From NCBI GenBank assembly GCA_938002705.1, contig CALLAG010000118.1:1-7660 (forward strand): a stretch of 7,660 nt of DNA, read 5' to 3'. Shown here piece after piece: positions 1-5,710 of the stretch. Numbering within the stretch: position 1 is the stretch's first letter; each line of letters opens with the position of its first letter. This DNA is from an uncultured Saprospiraceae bacterium. Its GTDB lineage: Bacteria; Bacteroidota; Bacteroidia; Chitinophagales; Saprospiraceae. The translations under genes and the position numbers were made by a program. Under the pieces are notes generated by a model. That model had not been told where the DNA came from. It searched no databases and saw only the letters and a program-made list of their open reading frames with translations.

Positions 1-977
1 TGATTGCCATTGAGTTGAAAGCCTGAAAAGTTAGGTACTTCTGGTCTGTCTGGATCCAAGGTGTCTACCTCGAATGTACTACCATCACGATCAACCATAC
101 TACCGAAAACTGTAACATTAAGATTATTAGCTACACCTAATGTTGCCGCAACACCACGATGATATCCGCCTTCTAATACTGAGTTATATGGCCTTACAGC
201 TCTACCACCTTTCCTTACATTACTTACAAATGCGCCTTTACGTCCACCGAAATCATTATGAGCAATAAGGCCTTGCCCCATACTTACGGTGTAGTCTCCT
301 ATTGCTAATTCTTTGAGCAGCGAGCTGTAATCTTTAAGATAATAATGGAATGACATATAGTCGAATCCAGCATTATTACGTGACTTGAATAGTTCTTCTC
401 CTGAGTCTTTTTCAAGTATGATACCCATTCTCTGATTAACAGAAAAATTGTTGCGCCATCTTACAAGAACCCTGTTCTTATCACCAGCATATGCTGTCTT
501 TCCTTCCTCATCTGGTATGAAGCCTTTTTTATCTTCTACGAACTGGCTCCACTTAACGAATACTGTATTATCACTCTTGCTTAGCATTTCAGTTATACTA
601 AGATTGAGTTTTTCTGAGTCTGTAACTTTTAGGAAATACTGCAGTATTCTGATAAGCTCTAAGCCAAAGCTTGGGATAGATTGCAGCTCTTCTATTCTTA
701 TGAAATCACCATATTTTGATCTGTGATTAAGGATCTCATTAATCTGTATATCTGAGAGGAGGCCTAACTCTGTGAGCTCTTCGTAAGTAGCATTATTGAT
801 ATTAAGTGGAGTCGTATAGTATATCAGAAGTCGTTCGTATAGATTAAGCAGGTCTGCTTCGTCAGCATCTTCTTCTATATATGATTCTAATTGATCTATA
901 ATCTCTTGTGGGATATCTACTTGTGCTATGCCGTTTGTGGCCCATAATATGATGACAAATAGAATTATATATTTCAC
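1..977 (-). CDS. Secreted helix-hairpin-helix (ComEA-type) protein with putative outer-membrane beta-barrel, 3' end outside window
   Basis: The reverse strand reads openly for 325 codons and leaves the window at base 1. Residues 1-19 form a signal peptide (hydrophobic ILFVIILWA, likely cleavage after GIA before Q19). Residues about 57-117 are a ComEA-type double HHH domain: 'PLNINNATYEELTELG' then 'YGDFIRIEELQSIPSFG'. From about 165 the pattern alternates like beta-strands and carries blocks I recognise from large Bacteroidota HHH proteins: 'EKDSGEELF', 'GFDYMSFHYYLKD', 'GDYTVSMGQGL', 'RPYNSVLEGGYHRG'. Those proteins usually run to about 650-750 residues, so about half is visible. The GTG start at 977-975 overlaps the upstream TGA stop (GTGA), suggesting translational coupling; no ATG lies near the signal peptide. 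HHH folds usually bind DNA without sequence specificity, so a role in DNA handling at the envelope is possible but unproven. Family call is firm, function is not. Confidence 0.85.
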   Translation of the reverse strand, partial: MKYIILFVIILWATNGIAQVDIPQEIIDQLESYIEEDADEADLLNLYERLLIYYTTPLNINNATYEELTELGLLSDIQINEILNHRSKYGDFIRIEELQSIPSFGLELIRILQYFLKVTDSEKLNLSITEMLSKSDNTVFVKWSQFVEDKKGFIPDEEGKTAYAGDKNRVLVRWRNNFSVNQRMGIILEKDSGEELFKSRNNAGFDYMSFHYYLKDYSSLLKELAIGDYTVSMGQGLIAHNDFGGRKGAFVSNVRKGGRAVRPYNSVLEGGYHRGVAATLGVANNLNVTVFGSMVDRDGSTFEVDTLDPDRPEVPNFSGFQLNGN

Positions 978-2512
978 TTCGGTAATTGCTTTATAAGCTT
1001 TTCGACACTTGTATTGTATAGTAGACTCTGGCACCAATTCTCATAATCATAATATATAAAAGCCAGTTTTTCATATTGCTGCCCTCTTAACGTACTCAGT
1101 CTATTACGCAATTTACTAATATCATCATCTAATCCAAAATTCATTGCACGAGATGCTTTCTTGAGAAAATTTAAGATCAGTTCTACAGCTGTATTACTCT
1201 GTTTTTGGATAGTGAATTCTGACCTTATTGATTCTATCATATTCTCTACTAACTGAAAATTATTAAGTCTGAAGTGACACATTATGTGTAACAATCTACT
1301 GTAAGGCCCTATGTCTTTCTTGAGATAACTGCTACTCTGTGCTATTATATTATTGCAGTAATCTATCGCCTTATCATAGTTACCTATGTAAGAATATAGG
1401 CTCGCAATCTTATAGTGGAAGATGTTATACCTATGCTGATCTATCTGATTACCGTATAGGGCTTCTCCGTCCTTTATCTCATTGACTATCTTATTTAGCG
1501 AACTGTATTTATTGTTCATTACCATATGATTAAGTCGTGCATTATTATAGTAGCTATAGTCTATCATAAGATGCACTCGTGAGAATTCTTGAAGATTGTT
1601 CTTTCTGAATGAAGTTAGTATAGCATACCAGAAATTGTATTTATCTTTTCTTTCTAAGTAAAAGCTATATATCAATACATAATGTAGACCTTTCAGATAA
1701 TTGCTATAATCATGGCTAATAAGTGATCTGTCTCTATGATAGCATTCTATCCAGCTGACAGCATGCTTATAACAGAAATGAAAATTGAGATTAGCGTGAT
1801 GATACCATAGGTGACATTGGTGCCATAGAATTTGCTCACTGAGTCTGAGCTTCTTCTTGTTAAGCGCTGGAAGATTAGAGTAGAAATAAGCTTTATACAA
1901 CTCGGTATCTCTTTCATCACGTGCATAATTGACTTTGATATATAGACCATGGATCTTAAGATATAGATTGGATAGTGTACCTCTAATATTGATCTTATCA
2001 TTGATCTCTTCAGACTTATTGATTAATGTCTCCATCTTGTTTTTGACATTACGAGATCGTGTGATAAATTTAGATTCTATTCTCTTCTGTAGCTCTATCA
2101 TTTCTATGAGTAGGAGAGACTCATGCTTTTCTATGGCTATAGGTTTTATTTTATCTATGAGTAATGAGCTTTGCTTATGCAGTCCCTTATCGAATAGTAT
2201 GTGAGCATGATCTCCTAATTCTTTGAGTTGATACTTATAATCCTTATTAGCGGAGTTAATTCTTAATGACTTAAGGATGAGGCCGTACAGGTTCCTCTTT
2301 AGATTAGCATACTGCAGTGACTTAAGGTTTAATTTGTCTTTATAGAAGTTTTCGTCCCTATTAGGATACTTATCTATGAGGTCAAATAGTTGAATGTACA
2401 TCTTATCAGAACTACTTGACTGTCGTGTACTCTGTAGCTTAAATAGCCTCTTCTCAGACTTCTCCAGAACTTGTATTAATTCAATTATAGACTCTATTTT
2501 AGCTATGGGCAT
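974..2512 (-). CDS. Helical TPR-like repeat protein of a Bacteroidota-specific family, function unknown
   Basis: This 512-residue protein has no signal peptide or membrane segment and looks cytoplasmic and almost wholly alpha-helical. Residues 12-26 ('LIQVLEKSEKRLFKL') and 38-85 ('YIQLFDLIDKY', 'LKRNLYGLILKSLR') match the N-terminal signature I associate with a family of 'hypothetical' TPR proteins in Bacteroidota. The C-terminal 'YEKLAFIYYDYENWCQSLL' (480-498) also resembles that family's conserved end. The clearest TPR unit is at 362-391 ('YKIASLYSYIGNYDKAIDY'), with a weaker one at 406-433. It is rich in Lys, Asn, Ile and Tyr. ATG at 2512-2510 gives the family N-terminus; no SD is visible. 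Its TGA stop overlaps the GTG of the HHH/beta-barrel gene, so the two are probably one transcript. TPR arrays bind proteins or peptides; no partner can be named from the sequence. Confidence 0.85.
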   Translation of the reverse strand: MPIAKIESIIELIQVLEKSEKRLFKLQSTRQSSSSDKMYIQLFDLIDKYPNRDENFYKDKLNLKSLQYANLKRNLYGLILKSLRINSANKDYKYQLKELGDHAHILFDKGLHKQSSLLIDKIKPIAIEKHESLLLIEMIELQKRIESKFITRSRNVKNKMETLINKSEEINDKINIRGTLSNLYLKIHGLYIKVNYARDERDTELYKAYFYSNLPALNKKKLRLSEQILWHQCHLWYHHANLNFHFCYKHAVSWIECYHRDRSLISHDYSNYLKGLHYVLIYSFYLERKDKYNFWYAILTSFRKNNLQEFSRVHLMIDYSYYNNARLNHMVMNNKYSSLNKIVNEIKDGEALYGNQIDQHRYNIFHYKIASLYSYIGNYDKAIDYCNNIIAQSSSYLKKDIGPYSRLLHIMCHFRLNNFQLVENMIESIRSEFTIQKQSNTAVELILNFLKKASRAMNFGLDDDISKLRNRLSTLRGQQYEKLAFIYYDYENWCQSLLYNTSVEKLIKQLPK

Positions 2513-2515
2513 AAC

Positions 2516-2529
2516 ATCTAATATTAGAT
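2516..2529. repeat. 14-bp perfect palindrome just upstream of the TPR gene
   Basis: ATCTAATATTAGAT equals its own reverse complement. It begins three bases upstream of the minus-strand ATG, where a bound protein could block transcription or translation initiation. Flanking bases (2515 C, 2530 T) do not extend the symmetry. It is AT-rich, so chance is possible. Confidence 0.4.
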
Positions 2530-2555
2530 TAAATTATTGTATATCAGTATTTTAT

Positions 2556-2583
2556 ATACTACATATACATATTGGATACTACA
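2556..2583. repeat. Direct repeat ATACTACA, two copies 20 bp apart
   Basis: ATACTACA occurs at 2556-2563 and 2576-2583, exactly 20 bp apart (about two helical turns). A related ATACTACT lies at 2645-2652, just before the glutamine synthetase start. The spacing would suit a dimeric regulator bound on one DNA face, but the motif is short and the region is low in complexity. Confidence 0.3.
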
Positions 2584-2656
2584 AGGTATTATATATAAAA
2601 ATTAAAATCTATGAATTATGCTCTTATTTTCGCAATCAAATAAAATACTACTAATC

Positions 2657-3685
2657 ATGGGAAAATTAAAATTAGAATACATCTGGCTTGATGGTGGAGA
2701 TCCTACTCAGAAAATGAGGAGTAAAACCAAAGTCATAGATGCTAAAAAGTACAAAGGTACGCCTAAGAGCCTACCAGTATGGTCATTCGATGGATCGAGT
2801 ACTAATCAGGCCAAAGGCAATTCTTCAGATTGTCTGCTTAAGCCAGTGAGAGTATTTAAAGATCCTGCAAGAATAGATGGCTTATTAGTCATGTGTGAAG
2901 TTCTTAATTCTGATGGTACACCACATGCTTCTAACGGAAGAGCTACTATAGATGATGATGATAATGACTTCTGGTTCGGATATGAGCAAGAATATACTTT
3001 CTGGGATCTTGATCACCATACACCATTAGGATTTCCTACAAGAGGGTACTACCCAGAGCCACAAGGTCCTTACTATTGTTCTGTGGGTTCTGAGTACAGT
3101 GTAGGTCGTGAGATCGTAGAAAAGCACTTAGATCTATGTATCGCTGCAGAAATCAATATCGAAGGTGTCAATGCTGAGGTTATGAAAGGGCAGTGGGAAT
3201 ATCAAGTGTTTGCTAAAGGTGCTAAGGAAGCCGGCGATCAATTATGGGTAGCAAGATACCTTATGGAAAGAGTAGGAGAAGAATATGGCGTAAGAATCAA
3301 TCTTGATCCTAAGCCAGTAGAAGGAGATTGGAATGGATCAGGGATGCATGCTAACTTCTCTAATACGCCTCTAAGAACATCTGGTAAGAAAAAAGTATTC
3401 GAAGATATCTGCGAATTATTTAAGCCAAAAGCTGCAATCAAAGCTGCCATCGCTAATTATGGAGCAGATAATGAAAAGAGACTAACTGGAAAGCATGAGA
3501 CTCAAGCAATAGATAAATTTTCTTACGGAGTATCTGATAGGGGAGCATCTATAAGAATTCCTATCGCTGCTGTAGAGAACAAGTGGAAGGGATGGTTAGA
3601 AGACAGAAGACCAGCATCTAATGCAGATCCATATAAAGTGGCATCAGTGATAATAAAAACTGTAAAAGGAGGGTTCAAGAAGTAA
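2657..3685 (+). CDS. glnII: Glutamine synthetase, type II (eukaryote-like GSII)
   Basis: The enzyme makes glutamine from glutamate, ammonium and ATP in the cytoplasm, the main ammonium-assimilation step. At 342 residues it has GSII size, not the roughly 470 of GSI or 700 of GSIII. Visible motifs are the beta-grasp signature 'WSFDGSSTNQA' (42-52), metal-binding 'FGYEQEYTF' (107-115, Glu110 and Glu112), 'GVNAEVMKGQWEYQV' (170-184), 'GSGMHANFS' (227-235), the catalytic stretch 'KRLTGKHETQAIDKFSYG' (274-291) with 'RGASIRIP' (295-302), and 'GWLEDRRPASNADPY' (312-326). All core residues look intact. An upstream in-frame ATG at 2618 would add 13 residues that do not fit the family, whose members start close to 'KLEYIWLDG', so I use 2657. 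There is no SD. The gene stands alone, with a strong terminator downstream and no PII or ammonium transporter gene in view. GSII lacks the adenylylation control of GSI, so control is probably transcriptional or by feedback. Confidence 0.95.
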   Translation: MGKLKLEYIWLDGGDPTQKMRSKTKVIDAKKYKGTPKSLPVWSFDGSSTNQAKGNSSDCLLKPVRVFKDPARIDGLLVMCEVLNSDGTPHASNGRATIDDDDNDFWFGYEQEYTFWDLDHHTPLGFPTRGYYPEPQGPYYCSVGSEYSVGREIVEKHLDLCIAAEINIEGVNAEVMKGQWEYQVFAKGAKEAGDQLWVARYLMERVGEEYGVRINLDPKPVEGDWNGSGMHANFSNTPLRTSGKKKVFEDICELFKPKAAIKAAIANYGADNEKRLTGKHETQAIDKFSYGVSDRGASIRIPIAAVENKWKGWLEDRRPASNADPYKVASVIIKTVKGGFKK

Positions 3686-3716
3686 TCCAACTAAATACAA
3701 ATAAACTCATTCTCTT

Positions 3717-3750
3717 GAGGCTGCTTTACCTAAAGTAGCCTCTTTTTTTT
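3717..3750 (+). terminator. Intrinsic terminator of glutamine synthetase gene
   Basis: GAGGCTGCTTT (3717-3727) pairs with AAAGTAGCCTC (3732-3742) in an 11-bp stem with one G-U wobble and an ACCT loop, followed by eight T. It lies 31 bases after the stop. On the minus strand no T-run follows the stem, so it is not an obvious terminator for the converging small gene. Confidence 0.93.
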
Positions 3751-3787
3751 ATAAAATATATAAATCAGAGAATCGATATTATCGACA

Positions 3788-4000
3788 TTAATATGGATCA
3801 TTATCAGACTTAGATAAGTATAGAATGACCATACCGCCAAACATAAGCACCAACTTAACTACGATACCTAACGGCCCGTCAATCTTATCCAGAAAGGCAA
3901 GGAAAGTGAAGCTGACATTAACCAGCATAAAAATAAGTGAGAGAAAACCTATCGCAAACATTGCGAATCCCACAAGTGACATGAGTGATCGTTTATTCAT
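3788..4000 (-). CDS. Small two-helix membrane protein, function unknown
   Basis: This 70-residue protein begins 'MNKRSLMSLVGFAMFAIGF'. It has a hydrophobic segment at about 8-28, a short loop ('DKIDGP', 38-43), a second segment at about 44-62 containing 'LMFGGMVILYL', and a polar tail 'SKSDNDPY'. The positive N-terminus and the two helices suggest an inner-membrane hairpin with both ends in the cytoplasm. It resembles small uncharacterised membrane proteins I recall in Bacteroidota, but I cannot name a family. I prefer it to the overlapping opposite-strand frame (3825-4010), which has no protein-like pattern. It converges on glutamine synthetase and diverges from the DUF6495 gene; no SD precedes the ATG. 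The short length limits certainty. Confidence 0.65.
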   Translation of the reverse strand: MNKRSLMSLVGFAMFAIGFLSLIFMLVNVSFTFLAFLDKIDGPLGIVVKLVLMFGGMVILYLSKSDNDPY

Positions 4001-4022
4001 TGCACAATGATATATAAAAAGC

Positions 4023-4056
4023 GAAACATAAGCTTTAATAATAAGTTTAGAAACAA
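4023..4056 (-). promoter_or_regulatory. Weak candidate promoter for the small membrane protein gene
   Basis: Read on the minus strand, TATGTTTC (4030-4023) matches seven of eight positions of TAnnTTTG. A TTG (4056-4054) lies 23 bases upstream, slightly longer than the usual 19-21. It would give a leader of about 15 bases before the ATG at 4000. Confidence 0.25.
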
Positions 4057-4067
4057 TATTAATTTTG
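4034..4067 (+). promoter_or_regulatory. Candidate Bacteroidota-type promoter for DUF6495 gene
   Basis: TAATTTTG at 4060-4067 is a perfect match to the Bacteroidota -7 consensus TAnnTTTG. The -33 position is weak: TTTA at 4034-4037, spacer 22. Transcription would start near 4073-4075, leaving a leader of about 20 bases before the ATG at 4093. The strong -7 and the position support the call; the poor -33 lowers it. Confidence 0.45.
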
Positions 4068-4092
4068 ACGAAAGTCAGACCTTACAAACACT

Positions 4093-4569
4093 ATGACTAT
4101 GCCTAAATATAGACTTCTTACTTCTGAAGAATTAGATTTATTCGAAAAGGAATTTATTGATTATCTGGTCGTCAATACTATAACAGCTGATGATTGGGTC
4201 AAAATAAAAACCACAGATAAAGAAAAAGCAAGTAAGATTCTATCCCTCTTCAGTGATGTCATACTTGAGAAGGTCCTGCGCCAAACCCATTATGTCAAGA
4301 AAATAAATCATGATTCTATCATTTGTTTCCATTTTCAAGCTGAGCATATTATTATGATCGGTATACAATCCAGTGATAAAAGAGACATTTCTGCATATAT
4401 CAAAGGAGAGATATCAGACCTGTCTGGTGTAGAGCTTCTCACCTCCTCCAAGACATATACCAAACAAAGAGAATTAGAATTATTCGATATGATTTCCAAA
4501 GGTGCAGTCATATCTGATGGACAAATGTATAAGAAGCTAATGCTATTATCTGCCGAAAATGCTCAATAG
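4093..4569 (+). CDS. DUF6495 family protein, function unknown
   Basis: This 158-residue, probably cytoplasmic protein matches a Bacteroidota family of unknown function that I recall as DUF6495. The N-terminal block 'KYRLLTSEELDLFEKEF' (5-21) is followed by 'VVNTITADDWVKIK' (26-39) and 'ILSLFSDVILEKVL' (49-62). The middle is variable (70-118), and the C-terminal block 'KQRELELFDMISKGAVISDG' (124-143) is typical. There is no signal peptide, no membrane segment and no recognisable catalytic motif. Two in-frame ATGs exist, at 4093 and 4099; the family usually starts right before 'KYR', so the second is equally plausible. It lies 99 bases upstream of nrnA on the same strand, and I see no terminator between them. 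The DUF number is from memory; the family identity is more certain than the number. Confidence 0.85.
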   Translation: MTMPKYRLLTSEELDLFEKEFIDYLVVNTITADDWVKIKTTDKEKASKILSLFSDVILEKVLRQTHYVKKINHDSIICFHFQAEHIIMIGIQSSDKRDISAYIKGEISDLSGVELLTSSKTYTKQRELELFDMISKGAVISDGQMYKKLMLLSAENAQ

Positions 4570-4631
4570 AACTGTTATTATGGATTACAGAGACTTTAAA
4601 ATCAAAAATTAGTCATATCAGCCTTTGATTA

Positions 4632-4662
4632 TTGAGGAATTGACATTTTTTCATCACTTTTG
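4632..4662 (+). promoter_or_regulatory. Candidate promoter overlapping the start of nrnA
   Basis: TTG at 4632-4634 and CACTTTTG at 4655-4662 are separated by 20 bases, the usual -33/-7 spacing of Bacteroidota promoters; the -7 box has seven of eight consensus positions. Initiation would fall near 4667-4670, at or next to the GTG (4669). This would imply an almost leaderless nrnA message. It would exclude the TTG at 4660 as start for that transcript. Confidence 0.4.
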
Positions 4663-4668
4663 CGAGCA

Positions 4669-5670
4669 GTGAGACTATCCGAGAAAGAAATATCAGAAAT
4701 CAAAGACCTTATTGCGTTTCCAAAGAACGTAGCTATCATCACCCACAGAAACCCTGATGGTGATGCATTAGGCTCCAGCTTAGGATTAAGGTTCTTTTTA
4801 GAGAAGTACAATCATAATATTAAAGTCATACTTCCGAGTGAGTATCCTGCGACATTCCAGTACCTACATGGTATTGAGGATTGTGTGGTGTATGATCTTA
4901 AGCAAGAAGAGACGGCTAAGATTTTTAAGAATGCAGATATTATATTTTGTCTTGATTTTAATGCATTAGATAGAGTGGATAAGATAGGTCCCCTAATAGA
5001 GGACGCTCGTGCTAAGAAGATACTCATAGATCACCACTTAGACCCTGAGCCATTTGTAGATTATACCTACTCAGATACAGGTGCCAGTTCTACATGTGAG
5101 ATGATCCATCAGTTTATCCATCAGTTAGGAGCTATCGATAAGTTAGATGCTGGCATAGGAGAGGCTTTATTTACAGGCATAATTACGGATACGGGCTCAT
5201 TTAAGTATAGTACTAATCCAGCAACCTATAAAGTCGCTGCTGAGCTCAAGGAAGTCGGTGTAGATGACTACACATTACAGGACAAAATATTCAACACTCT
5301 TACCGAGAAGCAACTTAAGTTACTAGGTCATGCTCTGGTAAATAGGATGGAAGTCATCCCCGGCATGGGAGCAGGGATAATCGCATTGACTAAGCAAGAT
5401 TATTTTGACTACGATATACAGAGAGGAGATACAGAGGGTATAGTCAATTTCATACTTATGATGGATGGGATCAAGGTAGCCGCATTCATGAGAGAGCAAC
5501 CTACTATCGTCAAGATGTCGTTCCGATCTAAAGGGGATATATCTGTCCAAGCACTGGCCCGTGATCACTTCAGGGGAGGAGGACATAAGAATGCATCAGG
5601 AGGTGCCGCTTACGCTAAATTAGAAGATGTCATCGAGCGATTCAAATCAGTACTTCCTAAGTACCTATAG
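4669..5670 (+). CDS. nrnA: DHH/DHHA1 phosphoesterase, NrnA-type (oligoribonuclease / pAp phosphatase)
   Basis: This family degrades very short RNAs to mononucleotides and dephosphorylates 3'-phosphoadenosine 5'-phosphate in the cytoplasm. From GTG 4669 it has 333 residues, the usual size. The DHH domain carries all metal-binding motifs: 'HRNPDGDALGSS' (Asp30, Asp32), 'CLDFNALDRV' (Asp96), 'ILIDHHLDP' (Asp121-His122-His123) and 'GIITDTGSFKYS' (Asp174). The C-terminal DHHA1 domain has the substrate-binding 'RGGGHKNASGG' (302-312). There is no ATG before the first catalytic motif. In-frame starts are GTG 4669 and TTG 4660 (three residues longer). I prefer GTG because it fits the family N-terminus and lies downstream of a promoter-like element, but the choice is uncertain. 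The FKBP lipoprotein gene follows after 40 bases without a terminator, so they are likely co-transcribed. Some cyclic-dinucleotide phosphodiesterases share this fold, so substrate is inferred. Confidence 0.92.
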   Translation: MRLSEKEISEIKDLIAFPKNVAIITHRNPDGDALGSSLGLRFFLEKYNHNIKVILPSEYPATFQYLHGIEDCVVYDLKQEETAKIFKNADIIFCLDFNALDRVDKIGPLIEDARAKKILIDHHLDPEPFVDYTYSDTGASSTCEMIHQFIHQLGAIDKLDAGIGEALFTGIITDTGSFKYSTNPATYKVAAELKEVGVDDYTLQDKIFNTLTEKQLKLLGHALVNRMEVIPGMGAGIIALTKQDYFDYDIQRGDTEGIVNFILMMDGIKVAAFMREQPTIVKMSFRSKGDISVQALARDHFRGGGHKNASGGAAYAKLEDVIERFKSVLPKYL

Positions 5671-5710
5671 ACATAGAATAAATTTTTTATAAAAAATACG
5701 ATCTAATATC

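Larger units (their letters stand above)
2513..2656. promoter_or_regulatory. Divergent AT-rich intergenic region between TPR gene and glutamine synthetase
   Basis: These 144 bases separate two divergently transcribed genes and must hold both promoters. The best -7 match for the plus strand is TATTTTCG at 2625-2632, one base off TAnnTTTG, which would give a leader of about 18 bases before the ATG at 2657; no matching TTG -33 box sits 19-21 bases upstream. I see no clear promoter for the minus strand. The region also has a 14-bp palindrome and repeated ATACTAC motifs, listed separately. I find no riboswitch and no sigma-54 (GG/GC) element. Confidence 0.4.

Noticed and set aside
448..726. Open frame of 92 codons on the plus strand
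   Set aside because: It is antisense to the HHH/beta-barrel gene, which has a clear signal peptide and family motifs; the plus-strand product is Ser/Leu-rich with no recognisable pattern.
2618..2656. N-terminal extension of glutamine synthetase from ATG 2618
   Set aside because: The 13 extra residues do not resemble the GSII N-terminus, and the best -7-like box lies inside this stretch.
3773..3785. Near-palindrome TCGATATTATCGA after the small membrane protein gene
   Set aside because: A one-base centre leaves only a few real pairs, and no T-run follows on the minus strand; not supportable as terminator or operator.
3825..4010. 61-codon plus-strand frame opposite the small membrane protein
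   Set aside because: Composition is not protein-like, while the minus-strand frame encodes two clean hydrophobic helices.
5650..5664. Inverted repeat GTACTT-CCT-AAGTAC at the end of nrnA
   Set aside because: It is inside the coding sequence, has six pairs and a three-base loop, and no T-run follows it.
5682..5697. AT-only palindrome ATTTTTTATAAAAAAT between nrnA and the FKBP gene as a terminator
   Set aside because: A stem made only of A-T pairs with a run of A after it is too weak for an intrinsic terminator; co-transcription remains the better reading.
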